Source of the DNA: Lantana camara
Taxonomy: Eukaryota > Streptophyta > Magnoliopsida > Lamiales > Verbenaceae
DNA length: 64,000 nt
Assembly (NCBI GenBank): GCA_037501455.1
Contig: CM074857.1
Location: 104,937,501-105,001,500 of the forward strand
Direction of reading: 5' to 3'
Below, piece by piece: positions 1 to 12,921 of this stretch. The notes under the pieces are model-generated. The model did not search any database. It was not told where the DNA came from and saw only the letters and a list, made by a program, of their open reading frames with translations. A program made the position numbers and the translations under genes. Numbering within the stretch: position 1 is the stretch's first letter; each line of letters opens with the position of its first letter.

Positions 1-2694
1 TTCTTGGTGGACCCAATCTGGAATGCTTTCTCTGCTTTGGGCTTCTTGAGGGACAGCATATAGCACTCCCATGCCTCTCGGACGTTGCACAAAACTTCTC
101 CAACCCCGTCGGGGGTGGGGAACTTGATTTTCTAATAGTAGGTGGAAATGATTGCTTTGAAATCTACAAAGGTTGGACGCCCAATGATGATGTTGTATGG
201 GATTTCGATTTCCACTACCCCGTAGGTGACCATGAGCATTTTTTGTTGTGGGGCACGACCAAATGAGGTGGCCAAGCGAATCTGTCCTCAAGGGACAACC
301 TCAGAGCCCCTAAAGCCAATGAGGGTTGTTTTAAGGGGCTCGAGCGGGATGTTGGTAACATTCATCTTTTGGAACGTGGTATAAGGCAAAACATTATCAG
401 AGCTTCCACTATCGACCAAAACCCTATTTACAACATGATTATGGATGTCTAAGCTAACCACCATGGGGCAGTCAGAGGTTCCACTGACCCCATGGGGTGT
501 TACAATGTGCGTTAGGTCCCTATCACTAAACGCAACAGTCTCATTTTTCTTAGAGCGGTGGTCGCTTGTTTCTTTGATAGCATAGACTTGCTTAGGTGCC
601 GAGGGGCGTTGATTATAGCTCCTAATATATCGACGGTGGGAAGCATTAAAATCCCCCCTCCGGATGAGCCTCCAGCGATCATGTTGATGACCGGGAAAGG
701 GGTATTTTCCTATTCCGTCGCTTTTTGCTTGCCGCGGTGGCTGCTCTTGGGAGGTCCTCGCCCTCGCGGGCTCCTTGAGTGCCACTGGCTCTTTCTACTT
801 TTCCTAGCCCGCTCGTTGCAGTTCTTGTCATAGTGTTCCAATATCTTTACAAATTCTTTCAAGTGTCCGCCCGCAATGAGTCTTTGAATTTTAGCTTTCA
901 ACTGGCGGCATTCATCCGTGTTGTGTCCCTTTTGTTTGTGAAAGATGCAATATTTGTTTGAGCGCCTTAGCACCTCTGTCTTCTTTATCTTCTGGGGCCT
1001 CTTGAAGAGCTTTTTGTCTGACAGAGCGTAGACCTCTGAATTAGGCCTGTTGAGTGGGACGCATTCGAGCCTTCGTGTGAGGGGGGGGGGGGGAGGGCGG
1101 TGATTTGCAGCGTTCTCTATGAGGCTCTTCTTGCCCCCGCTCGCTCTTAAGGGGCCCAGAATATCTAGGAGCATTCGACCCGTACATGTCTTCGAGCGCA
1201 AAGTAGGGCTCGATAATCTCTTTCATTGCCATGAGAGACGAGGGGCGTTTCTTCACGATAGCATCCGTAAAATTCTTGCTCACACACTGTCTGTGATTGC
1301 AAGCCATGAAAAGTACGTGTATCAAAAATCCATTGAGGGCCTCTCCACCAAGAGCACATCCTTGTTGAAACGAGCGAAAAAGGATCAAAGGGATTCATGC
1401 TCGCCTTGGATGAAGTTGTACAAAGCAGTGGGTGCAGTGACAGGTGCATTCAATGAGTTGAAATGATTGAGGAAAGCATTGGTGAGTTCGCCATATGAGT
1501 AGATCGAGCAGGGCGGCAGCCGCTTGTACCATTCCTGAGCTATCCCCACAAGGGACATAACAAAAACTTTGGCCCAGTAGTGGCTCGAATGCTCATACAA
1601 ATACATCAAGTGCAGGAAATATTCCAGGTGTTCAGCTAGATCTGTGGTCCCATCGTAGCGGTTGATGGAAGTGGGGACCTTGCCCATTCCGGCTTGGGCC
1701 ATTAGAACTTCCTCCACGAGGGGTGAGCCCCTCGCGAGTGGATGATAATCATGGCTCTCATAATTTTCATCCTGTTCCTGGTGACGAGGAACTTGCTGCT
1801 GGAGGGCGTGGCTATAAGCGTCTCTGGCATTGGCTCGCTCGTCCCTAGCATGGGGGACTTGAGACCGCGCTCGAGAGAGCTGCCCCACCATCTTCTGCAA
1901 CCCCTGCAGCTGGTCTTGCACAGCCACGAGGAGGTTGGGATCTTCCTTTCTTGCCTGGCTCCCTCGCTGGGAGGCTTGTGGCCCGCGTTTTGAAGCTTGG
2001 GAATGGGCTTCCTCGTCGATGTTTATTCTTTCTATGGGCTCTTTGCCCTTATCCTCTTGGGGACGTTCTTCCCCTCCTCGCGCGGGGACTTCCTTGTCTT
2101 TCACAGGCGGAGGCTGCGGTTGGGCCCTCAAGACAGCCTGTGCCGCCAAGAGTGGGTGCACCTGCAATTCCCCAAGGGTGGGGCAATCTGAGTGCCCTGC
2201 CCAGAAGGAAAATAAATAGAAGTAAAGTTTTTCCATGCACTCTGGGCCGCTTGGACCTCACACTGCGTGTAAATAACATGTAACTGTTGAGGGGTCATGG
2301 GGGGTAACTCCACCCCTTCAATCTCCTTTGGTAACACCACCTGAAGCTAGATCTGCCCTGCGTGGTACGCCTGAATAGCGGACATCATGACGGTCGGAGT
2401 GAGCATGTTTCTAGGGGGTGGCATCATATAGGGGTGCCCTCCTTGGTTAACTTGGGTGTTAGGCTATTGATTCTGGGGAAGATTAGGGAGGGTTGGAAGC
2501 CTAGAACCTCCAACTGTGGCGGTGGAGGGCTGCTCAGGTGTGAGTTCCATTGAGGGCACTATTGACTCCATGGGGGGAGGTACCCCTCCAATGGACGGCG
2601 CTCCACTAGTCACGACTGACGGAAGGGTTTTGACGTTGGTATCGGGGGGAAGGTCATCTTCTCTCCCCACCGCACCTGATCTGGTGGTGACCAT
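1..2694 (-). pseudogene. gag-pro: gag-protease of element A, frameshifted and cut by the window edge
   Basis: Gag starts at the ATG at 2694 with MVTTRSGAVG, the same kind of start as the gags at 40492 and 63843. A retrotransposon gag domain lies around 1385-1760 (AKVFVMSLVGIAQEWYKRLP). A CHHC finger (CIFHKQKGHNTDEC) lies near 910-960, and an aspartic protease active site (VDSGSS) near 395-415, followed by NVLPYTTFQKMN. These blocks sit in at least three reading frames (starts 2694, 2236, 1201, 785), so indels separate them. A run of 14 G at 1081-1094 is one likely break. Gag would package element RNA and the protease would process the polyprotein. No intact product can be made. Confidence 0.85.
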
Positions 2695-2755
2695 GGTTTA
2701 AGAGGCAAGCGGTGTTTGTTTTTCAACTAGTAAGAGAGAAAGATGGATTGAAAGT

Positions 2756-2776
2756 GGTTTCCCACAGACAGTGCCA
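2756..2776 (-). other. Primer-binding site of element A
   Basis: Four bases inside the LTR edge the minus strand reads TGGCACTGTCTGTGGGAAAC. The other gypsy copies have TGGCGCCGTCTGTGGGAAAC here. The two differences are C-to-T and G-to-A changes, so the site is slightly decayed. The primer tRNA is not assigned. Confidence 0.75.
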
Positions 2777-2780
2777 AAAA

Positions 2781-3617
2781 TGATGGGTCTGAATGTGCGA
2801 GACAGAGTCCAATCACTTTCTATTTGTTGAAGCGGGGAAACGACGGAGGATGCTCAGATGTTCACTGGAAAAACTGTGGATTCTACCTGCTTGGACAAAC
2901 ACCAAAGCAAAGTCAGAAGGCCAAGCTGGGGGAACTGGGGGTGATTCCCAGTTTGGCTCTCTGACGCTCAAGTCAGATGATGATCTGAAAGAGAAGGTGA
3001 AACAAAATGAATGCAGATTTTCTATAGTAGAGATTGCTTACAGTGAAAGAGATGAAGTCTCTTATTTATAGTTGAGGGTCAGGGATCCTTTGGTAATTTA
3101 CCCTTTGTGGTCCTTCCCTAATGCCGCCCTAACACGTGGTGCAATGAGGAGAAACCTAGGAGGAATCTCCTGCAAAAGCTGGTGAAAAAGGTTGTGCGCA
3201 GGCATGTATGGGGTGTCAGAGAGCCGCTTTGGGGGGTTGGTAACGAGGGCCAGGGGCACACTCGTGTCAACCATGAGCTTGATGGGCTTGTGGATCCAGA
3301 TAAAGATCCTCGTTAAGGCTGTACGATGAGGAAAACTTGGTCTCTTGGTTCGTTATCATGACAATGCCTTCACCGAGGGCGTTATACGCTCGAAATTCAT
3401 TTCCATGGGGAATTAGGGCATCCCTGGAAACAAGGGCGATGCTCGTGTGTGAGCCGCAAGGGATTCCACGTGCCTAGTGACGGTGATACCACGTGTCAAA
3501 ACGTGGTACGAGCGCGGAAGCGGTCGAGGGTGGCTTGGCTGGGACCAAGTGGCCGTGTGCCTTCAACTGGCGGTGCCACGTGTCAAAACGTGGGCCCTGA
3601 GTATTTTGGTCCCATCA
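2781..3617 (-). repeat. 5' LTR of element A (837 bp)
   Basis: On the plus strand the LTR opens with TGATGGGTCT and closes with GGTCCCATCA, a TG..CA element with short terminal inverted repeats. It abuts the primer-binding site on the gag side. The LTR at 62931-63751 has the same ends and shares blocks such as the TATA region and CACGTGGCA motifs. The base after the LTR begins GTAAG; the matching target duplication would be outside the window. Confidence 0.88.
3063..3070 (-). promoter_or_regulatory. TATA box of element A LTR
   Basis: The minus strand reads ACTATAAATAAG, about 280 bp from the inner LTR edge. The same ACTATAAATAA string is at 63461-63471 in the other family A LTR. Conservation between copies supports a retrotransposon core promoter. 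Confidence 0.6.
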
Positions 3618-4944
3618 GTAAGTTCAGAGTAGAAGTAATTTGAGATTTTTGTTTCAAAATTATGCTAAAACAATATAAGAAATTTGAGATTTCAGAGTAG
3701 AAGTAATTTGAGATTTTTGTTTGAAAACTGTGCTGAAACAATATAAGAAATTTGAGATTAGGTTTTCAGAAATATACCACTAGAAGGCAAGGATACAAGA
3801 AAATTTGACGTGGTTCGTTTCGCTAACTAGATTTAGGAAATTGAATAAGTAATTAAAGTATTTTTTTTGACATTTTTATATTAAAATTGAGCATTATCAA
3901 CAGAATGAGATTATACCTTTTAAAACAAAAAGTACAAGCAAATGAATTAGATTACATTTACATGGAATGATACCTTTTTGGGTCAATTTTTAATTTAGAG
4001 ACAATTTGCACCGTAAGAAATTTTAGTTTTGTGTTCGTTGGTGTTTATAAAGAAATGATACCCTAATGTTCTATTACAATTTATTGCTCATTTTTATAGT
4101 GGTTGTGCAGAAATTGAACATAATGACCATTGTTTAGGATAATTACTTTTTGAATAACTATAGGAGCAAGTAATTTTTTGCCAGTCTTTTCAATTTTGGG
4201 GTGCGATTTACAACCCATGTTTGCTTGAAGGTGTGAATGCAACTAAGTAATGTTTTAACATGACTTTAGTTAAATATAAAAAAGCTATATAATATTATTT
4301 TTTTCTGAAAGATACCAGTAGTTCTTTAATAAGTTCAAGTCTTTCTTCAAAAAAACAGTTTCAAGTCTTCCTTGAAAACCGAGTCAATGAATTACAACTT
4401 AGTATTTAATGAGTGAATGCAATGTTCAACCACGTACGAAACTGATCCTTAAAATACTTTCTTTCCGTCTATTTTTGAATTTTGTTGGGTATGTGATGTT
4501 GCGAAAATTTTTACATTGGATTATTTCTTAGTATTCTGTTATACGATCACGAATTACAATTTTTGGAATATTTCCGTAATTATTAAATAACACGTGTTCT
4601 TATTGTCCACAAATAATTTCTACAATATATCATAATTATGTTCTTTTATTTTAAATATAATAATATAGTTTGAAAAATTATTTCTATTTATCTTTCTATA
4701 AATAAATCTTTCTAATTTGGTTACATATAAGTTATTTAATCGTACGAGAAAAAAAAATGGATCGTGAATTCCATGTTTGTGAAATTGTGGTTTTGTAAAT
4801 GCCATTGTTATTCAGTGATTTGTTAATTAATTTTATTTTTATATGATCTAATATTATGGGGTTACTTCTTAAGTTTACATAGCTTGATTATATATATTGT
4901 AAATAATTCCCAATTTTAATCTTAAATGGTTATTTAGTTATAAT
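3618..4944. other. AT-rich non-coding spacer
   Basis: No gene is supported here. The stretch is AT-rich with frequent stops in all frames. Its only clear structure is the 68-bp direct duplication at its left end (separate entry). Short ORFs on the minus strand near 4620-4805 look like chance. Confidence 0.7.
3623..3758. repeat. Two-copy 68-bp tandem duplication beside an LTR
   Basis: The block starting TTCAGAGTAGAAGTAATTTG at 3623 is repeated from 3691 with a few substitutions. It lies immediately outside the element A LTR. Confidence 0.8.
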
Positions 4945-5826
4945 TGATGAGACCCAGAGCTTTAACGTTCGTGATAGTGGGCTAGCGGAATTGACCCGGC
5001 TCATTCCTCCATTGCATATCTAATCCAGACTTACGCACCTCGGCTTGAGTCACGAGCGCGAGAACCGTCCACCAATCGCCTTGGACGCTCGCATTATGGT
5101 CCCAAGAGACACTCCACGCCTAGATCCCTACTCTACCACGCCAGGGACACCCGCTGCAAATGCGCTCGGGTTCATACGCTCTACGCTTACCACATCTAGT
5201 GCTCGTGGTCCTCCGCCGGGGGGAACCCCCCTCTCGAGCATCCCAGCGCTCGGGCTCAGCGACAAATGACACTATGCACCCCGGGGGTCAACCCCACCTT
5301 AGTGGAGAGTCCCTCTTAAAGGCATTCTTTGAGGAACGAGGAGCGCTGCTGCGTATCTCCACACTCGCTGCTTTCCAACCACCTTTGATACAGTGGTAGT
5401 GCGCACTTTGTACCTGGAAAACCACAGGCTTTCAAAGCCATCACTTTCACACAGTCACATGATGCCACGTGTCTAGGGCAGCACAGGGTTTGGGACCACA
5501 GAGTCAAATTACCCAAGATACCCTTGCCTTTAACATATAAATATGGGATTCATACACACATCCCCCAAGTCATCTTCTCTGACTCACCCTGCACTGAACT
5601 GGGCATTCTCCTCCATTTTTCTTCTTCTTCTTCAAGCTCTGCATTCCACACACACTATTGCTGCATCCATACCGCTTTCTGACCCTTGGTGTTATCCTAG
5701 TTGGAAGAATCCACGCTTCAAAGGAAACCCAGTTCCTGAGGCTCAACGCCTGTGATGGTCTTCCCTTCCACAAACAAATCTTAAAGTGTTTGGTGTTTAA
5801 ACCCCTATAAAGTTTCTGCACCATCA
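4945..5826 (+). repeat. 5' LTR of B1 (882 bp)
   Basis: It starts TGATGAGACC and ends TTCTGCACCATCA. The last ~75 bases match the 855-bp LTRs of element C read in reverse (shared GATGGTCTTCCC and AAACAAATCTTAAAGTG). The 3' partner is absent. Confidence 0.87.
5536..5543 (+). promoter_or_regulatory. TATA box of B1 LTR
   Basis: CATATAAATATGGG, about 290 bp before the LTR end. Element C has the equivalent CATATAAATAGGG at 40876-40886 on the minus strand. Confidence 0.6.
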
Positions 5827-5830
5827 TTTT

Positions 5831-5850
5831 TGGCGCCATCTATGGGAAAC
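5831..5850 (+). other. Primer-binding site of B1
   Basis: TGGCGCCATCTATGGGAAAC, four bases after the LTR end. It differs from the other copies at two G-to-A positions. Confidence 0.75.
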
Positions 5851-5925
5851 CATCGTCGTCTTCATCATCTTCGTCAGATTCTTCCTCTTTAATCTAGTTG
5901 AGAAACAACACCAGCAGCTCTAATC

Positions 5926-6390
5926 ATGGTGACAGCTACCAGATCGGAGGCCCTGGACATCAGGGGCATTCTTCCTCCGGTGAATGAGGAGAACCGGGGG
6001 GATGGAGCTATCATCGTTGATATCACCCCTGCCCCAGCCGGAAACACCCCTGTGGATGGGAGTATGCCTCCAGCTGCCGGAGAAAATAGAGATAAAGGAG
6101 TGCAGGTGGGATCTTTTCCAATTGCAGGAGCCCAAGTTGGAGGTTCTGCAGGTCCTGTGACATTCGTTCCCACTGTCAACTTCGCCAGTGCAGGGGCGTT
6201 CCGCCCCCTGGGTACGTATACGTGCAACCCGCTATGATGCCCGGAATGATGCTGGGCATGGTACCCATGATACAGCCCTATCAGGTGGGCACGCTACAGC
6301 TTCCAGTTTCCATTCCTAAGGAAATCCAAGGAGTGGAAATACCTCAGATGACTACGCAGCAGCTATAGGCGCTCTACGCTCAGTGCGAGG
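5926..6390 (+). pseudogene. gag: gag N-terminal fragment of B1, interrupted by copia
   Basis: The ATG at 5926 begins MVTATRSEALD, matching the start of other gags in the window. A frameshift occurs near 6235, where the frame ends at CNPL. The conserved string MIQPYQVGTL resumes in another frame near 6270 (element C has MVHPYQVGTL). A stop replaces Gln in the conserved TTQQLQALYAQCE region near 6367. The copia element cuts the gene right after ALYAQCE at 6390, and the reading resumes at 17950 with ATLNAWRHFTSAYF. Joining the two sides restores the alignment to element C. Confidence 0.87.
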
Positions 6391-8567
6391 TGCTGGGAGG
6401 CGGGCCCAGAACAGTAGCAGTCCGGGACCACATTTTAAAATTTTTAATTATAATACAAGTATTAAAATATTTCTAAAACATTTTAATACAAAGCGGAAGA
6501 CTTAGCCGGATCTACTCAAGTATATACATGCAATTGATAATAAATTTTAAATCACTTAAGCAGATAAATATCTAACATGCAATTAACACTTAAGAGCACA
6601 TAATTTATCATGCTTAAAATAAAATAACCGAAAACTATTACCGTACTGCAATCATGGCTATCTAACGGCATTTTTCCAGCTCCTATCCCACTCGTGAGAC
6701 CGACAGAGCTTCCCTGCAATAACCCCAAGGACACCCTCGGAGAGTGGGCTCCGAAAGTATTTCTCTAAATACTTAGAGAAAATAAACTTTAAACTAGAAC
6801 ACCCTTTTCAGGGTTTATTCTCCCGAAATTAGGCGTTTTATACAAACACCTAATTAAAATTAATTCCAAAATCAATCGGAATTAACTAGGAGAAAAGAGA
6901 TATGGTTTCAAAGCTATGCTCTAGCCAAAACCTCTCCCAAAATGTTGAAGGAGAAATGAGGACCCAAGGCCCCTATTTATAGGGGAAAAACCGAGGGCGT
7001 TTTGGTCATTTTGGATATAAAAGCAAGGGTAAAATGGTCATTTCACACCCCCACTTGTGTAGCCAACTTTTACACAAAAACCGAGGTGACCACGTTGAAG
7101 CTCTCATCGCCACGAGTTCAACGCCGCCGAGAACGCCCCGATCGGAGCTCACACGCGCCCTCACGCGCGGCCACAAGGTGGCGCGTGTGATGTACTCTCG
7201 GTCTAGGGTTTTGGGTGACGTGGCCTTTCCAGAGGCTGCCACATGTCCGGGTCTGGTCCGACCGGGAACCGGACCCGGTCCGACCCTATCCGATATCCAA
7301 CCCGTTGACCCGGTCAACATGATGACGTGGCGCAATCAGGGTCGTCCATGTGTCGTACACGTGGCGTGCCACGCGGCTGCCCAGTCAGCGCCACCTGGAC
7401 CCATCTTGCTGAAGTGGCATGCCACGTCAGCTGCCACGTCATCACCGAAATATTATTATTATTATTTTTTGATGAAAATTTTATTTTCTCCAAAATAAAA
7501 TTCCGGGCATTTCCAACTCTTTGGAACTTGATTTATTTTCTTAAAATAAATCCCTTGGCTATTTTCAAACACTTTGAAAAATCATTTCTCTTTCTCCTTT
7601 TAATATTTTCTCTCTGGTTTTTTCAATTTGGGGCTTGCAGGGGGACCTGCAGGACTAATTAATTTTAGCTCCAAACGGATTAATATATTATCATCTCATG
7701 ATAATAATTAATTACCGTTTAACAATATTTAATTCCACTAAATAAATATTGTTGCACTCTAAAATTAATTAAATTATTCACGAATTTCTCGATCTAGAAT
7801 AATTTCGCATTTTACTCCTCCGTGTAGATATCCATGAAAAATAAATTACAACTACTATCATTTACTTTTCATCTCCAATTTGAAATTTATTGATTCACCT
7901 TAAGTTCAAATTCTCTGTATGTGAAACACATTCAACATACAACTTTGGTGACGTTATCACGCGAAGTGCTTTGGCCAAAGTCTTAATTCGAACTTTTGCA
8001 AATCTATTTCAAGGATATCTTTTACCTTCCTGCAAGGCCACAGATTCCTCGATCAATATAACTCTTTAGCACATTTCATGCTGTCACCGAATCATACAAA
8101 GTATTTTGGCCACCCGTTACCGAGACGTCACTTCGAGTATGTTACAGTGACTAACACTACATGCCTAAAGCCGAAATATTATCAGGATTAAGAGTACAAT
8201 GCTTCCTGAGATTTTATTTATTTTAGATAGCAGTATAAAATAAATAATCTCAGTGGTCCAGTTCGATGTTTCCAATCCTATTGAAAATAATCAACGTGTT
8301 ATAATTGGAATCACTATTCCCTATGACGAAAGACTAATCATCTTATATAACCACGTTATAGTCTTGATAAGAACATATTCTTATCTTACCGACTAGAACT
8401 TTAATGACACGTGATTTCGGTATTCAAAGTCTTTTCCTATGAAACACATTTCATATAAGAATACCATCACACGTCATTAATTGTTAATATGTGAAATACT
8501 CATAAGTTGCTGCAAATTCAGTTTTATTAATTCAATAAATTGAATTTTCAGGGCACTATTCCCAACA
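6391..8567 (-). repeat. 3' LTR of the nested copia element (2177 bp)
   Basis: It starts TGCTGGGAGGCGGGCCC and ends CACTATTCCCAACA on the plus strand. It is near-identical to 15738-17944. It is GC-rich around 7100-7430, with many CACGTGGC-like motifs, and AT-rich elsewhere. ORFs predicted inside (for example 7034-7498) recur in the other LTR and are not genes. Confidence 0.94.
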
Positions 8568-8581
8568 ATCTCCCACTTGCC
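8568..8581 (-). other. Polypurine tract of the nested copia element
   Basis: The minus strand reads GGGCAAGTGGGAGAT directly before the 3' LTR start TGTTGGG. AGTGGGAGATTGTTGGG is the typical copia plus-strand primer context. Confidence 0.8.
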
Positions 8582-8751
8582 CTAAATTCAATTTGGCTAT
8601 ACATCTAAGTCTTATTCCTTTCACATGAGTGTCAAAACTCGTTTTGCACTCTTTCGCGCCAATACTTTAGTGAAGGAATCTATTAGACGTTTCTCTGAGC
8701 CAACAACTAGGAAATCATGAATCCAATACATCGAACTGGTTGCTTCTCAAG

Positions 8752-11700
8752 CTACCATGTATTTGATTTCCATGGTGGTGTAAGCAATACAAGTCTGCTT
8801 AACATTCTCCAATTAACAATTGCTCTTTCTAGAGTAAACACGTATTCTGATGTCAAACATCTAGAATACAAATCAGATTGTAAATCCGAATCTCTATACT
8901 CTATTGAAATGAGCTCACCACTGTGGTAGACAAGCATATAATCTCAAGTCCTTCTCAAGTACTCCAATATATGCTTTCACTACTACCCAGTGTTAGATTC
9001 TAGGGTTTGACTAATATCTGCTGACTTAGACCTATATATATAATAGACATCTGGCCCTGTACATAATATGACATACATAAAGCTTCCGCTGTGGAACTCT
9101 AATTATGTCTTCTATCTCTTCAGTTGTCTTAGGACACTGATCCCGAGATAGATAAATTCCATATCTAAAAGGTAATGGACCTTTCTTGGAATTCATCATA
9201 TTATACCTTGTCAGCATCTTATCTATATATGCTTCTTGTGATAAACCAATTTCCTTATTCCTATGATCACGACAAAGGTCTGATCCTTGAAATAACATTG
9301 GTCCCACATAGGTCTTTTCTTGTCAAAATGATTTGACGTCCGAATCTTGACTACTTACAAAATTCTTGCATCATTCCCAATGAGCAGAATATTAATTACG
9401 TACAAAGTGAAAATGTTACAACGCTATTATGATGTCATTTTGTACACTCATGGTTCATCAGGAAATTATACAAATCCAAAGAATCTAAATTGCCTTATAA
9501 TTCTGATGCTCCATAATCTAGACGTTTGCTTAAGACCATAAATCGATCTATCAAGCTTGCATTATATGCACCTGATTTCTGACTGTGAAGCCTTCAGGTT
9601 GTACCATGTATCTCTTCTTCTTGAAATTGCCCGTTCAAGAACATAGTCTTTACATCCATTTATCTAATCTCATAATCGATAATGAGATAAAATGGAGAGG
9701 ATAATGGACTTAAGCATTTCTATAGGCGAGAAGACCTCATAAATGATTTCTTCTTTCTGGGTAAAATCCCTTGCCATAAGTTTGCTCTAAAGTCTCTACT
9801 TTTGTCTATTTCTCCTTTTATCGTCTTGTAGAACCCAATTGCATCTAATGGGTTTAATGCCTTCCGACGCCTCTACAAGGTTCGAGACTTTGTTAGAATA
9901 CAGATATTCTAACTTAGATTCCATGGATATTGACCAAACGGTCAGCGTCTATATCTTCCACAGCTTCATTACACGTGACAGGATCAGATACGTTAGATTC
10001 AAACACTCAGGTCAATCTTAGATATCTCGTCAGGTATCCTGATAATCCTCCCACTACAATGATGCTCTCGTGTACATGTCTCTACATCATATGTTGTATT
10101 TGGTACATCACATGTATCTAATACATTTTCAATTATCACGGGTTTATGGAAATCAGTATCTAATACTGTTATTTCTTTTAACACTAATTTGCTTCTACCC
10201 TTTGTGGTTATCTATGTAATTATCTTTGAAATATTCACAAACATCTTTTGTGATTTCTCAAATTACAAAATATACCACCTCTTGTTCTTCTTAGGATAAG
10301 CTTAGAACAAGTAAACCTTTGTTCTTTATTCTAACTTGTCATGATCCATCCTTAACTCGTGGACCAGGCTACCTTAAATCCGAAGATAAAAGATACAGGG
10401 TTTTCACCCTAGCTACAGATCCATCAGTGTTTTAGGAACTGACTTAGATAGAACTAGGTTTGTCGTTTTGTGTACAAGGCCCCAAAACGAAATTCATAGG
10501 GTAGCATGACTCTTCATGAATTTTACCATCATTACCAGAGTTCTATTTCTCCTTTCTGCAATATATCTTTGCCAAATCGTATCTCATACAGAAGGTTGAG
10601 ATCTAATCTCATTTGAGAAATTCTATTTAACTCCGAACATAGATACTTATCACTACTTCGATCTAATCGGAGTGCCTTGATATGTTTTCTAATTTGATTC
10701 TTTGACTTTAGTCTTATATTCTTTGAACTCTTCAAAATTACTGACTTAAGTCTCATCAAATAAACATATTTGTATCTAGAGTAATCGTTCTAAACGAATG
10801 ATGAAATATCCAAAACTTCCTCTTGCTTGAATAATCATAGGATCACATATCCGTATGAACTGACACAAGCAACTTCATGGCTTAAATACCTTTTGTCTCA
10901 AAAAGGTTTCTTGGTCATTTTAACCTTCTAAATAGGATTCGCAGATTGATACTATTTTCAAGTCAAAAGGACTCAACAATCAGTCTTTGGATCCTATTCA
11001 GATTCAATTGACCAATAGATAGGTGCCACGTAGAAGTTTTTCTTCTTAGATGGTAAGTCAAGCTTCTTAATGTTAAACTTGAATTAGGGTTTTTATTGAT
11101 GTATAAAAGACCATCTTTTATTGTGCCAGAGCAAATAAACCTTTTATTTTGCTTAACGGTAAACTTTTGTTCAAAACAAACAGTTAAACTATTAGTTATC
11201 AAATAACTCACAGAAATTAAATTTCTGTTTATATGGCACGTATAATATTAAAGACCCTATTGCCAAAATACGACTTTATAGTCCTTACTGCTAATACAAT
11301 TACACTTGTATTATCCCCGAGTAGTAGTTGTGTGTTAGCCGTTTTTCAAACTTCCTGGTTAGTTTGAATCTTCGCAATGACTTGCAAATATGATTAGTTG
11401 ATCTCAAGTTCACACACCAGGAGTCCGGTGAATTTTCAACTAAACATATTTTCAACGAGTAAGATATCTTCATATCTTATCTAAACGGTATAACAAACAG
11501 ACATACTAAGTATTTTGGATAATTTCTTTTTCCAATACCCGTTACCACCGAAATAGAAACACTTTTCCATTGTCGGATTTTGACTTTCTATTTCTGAACC
11601 TTAGATTGGGAACTTTTCCTTTTCTTTCTTCCACTTATTGGCTTTCTAGCCCGTGGATCTTGATGTCTGATTAAAGAGAACTTTTCCCTTAGTCTATATC

Positions 11701-11786
11701 ACCCTTTCTGCCATATTGAGGTCGTTCATTGGTTTTAAAAAAATTTTAAAATAATCTTGAACATTCAAACGACTGAGGCAGAGAGT
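8752..11786 (-). pseudogene. pol: Copia pol remnant (integrase, reverse transcriptase, RNase H)
   Basis: Reading right to left: a GAG-pre-integrase block at 11211-10963 (TSTWHLSIGQLNLNRIQRL, normally LWHLRLGHINLKRIQ), an integrase piece near 10760-10600 (NQIRKHIKALRLDRSSDKYL), a reverse transcriptase piece at 9270-9090 (SQEAYIDKMLTRYNMMNSKK), and an RNase H piece at 8900-8790 (DSDLQSDLYSRCLTSEYVFT). Basic gag-tail-like sequence lies near 11620-11760. Stops and frameshifts are frequent, and the metal-binding residues cannot be followed in one frame. It is a dead copy, even though its LTRs are still similar to each other. Confidence 0.85.
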
Positions 11787-11791
11787 ATAGG

Positions 11792-12890
11792 TGTTGGGAA
11801 TAGTGCCCTGAAAATTCAATTAGTTGAATTAATTAAACTGAATTTACAGCAAGTTATGAGTATTTCACATATTAACAATTAATGACGTGTGATGGTATTC
11901 TTATATGAAATGTGTTTCATAGGAAAAGACTTTGAATACCAAAATCACGTGTCATTAAAGTTCTAGTCGGTAAGATAAGAATATGTTCTTATCAAGACTA
12001 TAACGTGGTTATATAAGATGATTAGTCTTTCGTCATAGGGAATGGTGATTCCAATTATAACACGTTGATGATTTTCAATAGGATTGGCAACATCGAACTG
12101 GACCACTGAGATTATTTATTTTATACTGCTATCTAAAATGAATAAAATCTCAGGAAGCATTGTACTCTTAATCCTGATAATATTTCGGCTTTAGGCATGT
12201 AGTGTTAGTCACTGTAACATACTCGAAGTGAGGTCTCGGTAACGGGTGGCCAAAATACTTTGTATGATTCGGTGACAACATGAAATGTGCTAAAGAGTTA
12301 TATTGATCGAGGAATCTGTGGCCTTGCTGGAAGGTAAGAGATAACCTTGAAATAGATTTGCAAAAGTTTGAATTAAGACTTTGGCCAAAGCACTTCGCGT
12401 GATAACGTCACCGAAGTTGTATGTTGAATGTGTTTCACATACAGAGAATTTGAACTTAAGGCGAATCAATAAATTTCAAATTAGAGATGAAAAATAAATG
12501 ATAGTAGTTGCAATTTATTTTTCATGGATATCTACACGGAGGAGTAAAATGCGAAATTATTCTAGATCGAGAAATTCGTGAATAATTTAATTAATTTTAG
12601 AGTGCAACAATATTTATTTAGTGGAATTAAATATTTTTAAATGGTAATTAATTATTATCATGAGATGATAATATATTAATCCATTTGGAGCTAAAATTAA
12701 TTAGTCCTGCAGGTCCCCCTGCAAGCCCCAAATCGAAAACCCAAAGAGAAAATAATAAAAGGAGAAAGAGAAATGATTTTTCAAAGTGTTTGAAAATAGG
12801 CAAGGGATTTATTTTGAGAAAATAAATCAAGTTCCAAAGAGTTGGAAATACCCGGAATTTTATTTTGGAGAAAATAAAATTTTGAATTTT

Positions 12891-12921
<31 letters not shown>

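Larger units (their letters stand above)
1..3617 (-). mobile_element. Ty3/gypsy LTR retrotransposon, Tat type (element A), partial
   Basis: A minus-strand retrotransposon running off the left edge of the window. In element order it has a 5' LTR (3617 to 2781), a primer-binding site directly after it, and a gag gene starting at 2694 and continuing into a protease at about 300-480. The rest of pol and the 3' LTR lie outside the window. The gag-protease layout and the CHHC-type finger match the full element at 28812-41446, so it is assigned to the same broad Tat-like group. Its LTR matches the one at 62931-63751 in ends and layout, which defines family A. The coding part is broken by frameshifts. 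Confidence 0.88.

Noticed and set aside
1081..1095. Long G run as a regulatory G-quadruplex
   Set aside because: It is a single homopolymer inside a decayed gag with no spaced G tracts, and is better explained as slippage.
7002..7662. ORFs up to 154 codons in the copia LTR, recurring at 16349-17039 and, inverted, at 12648-13410
   Set aside because: All lie in the GC-rich part of a long terminal repeat and are repeated with the LTR. No domain is recognisable.
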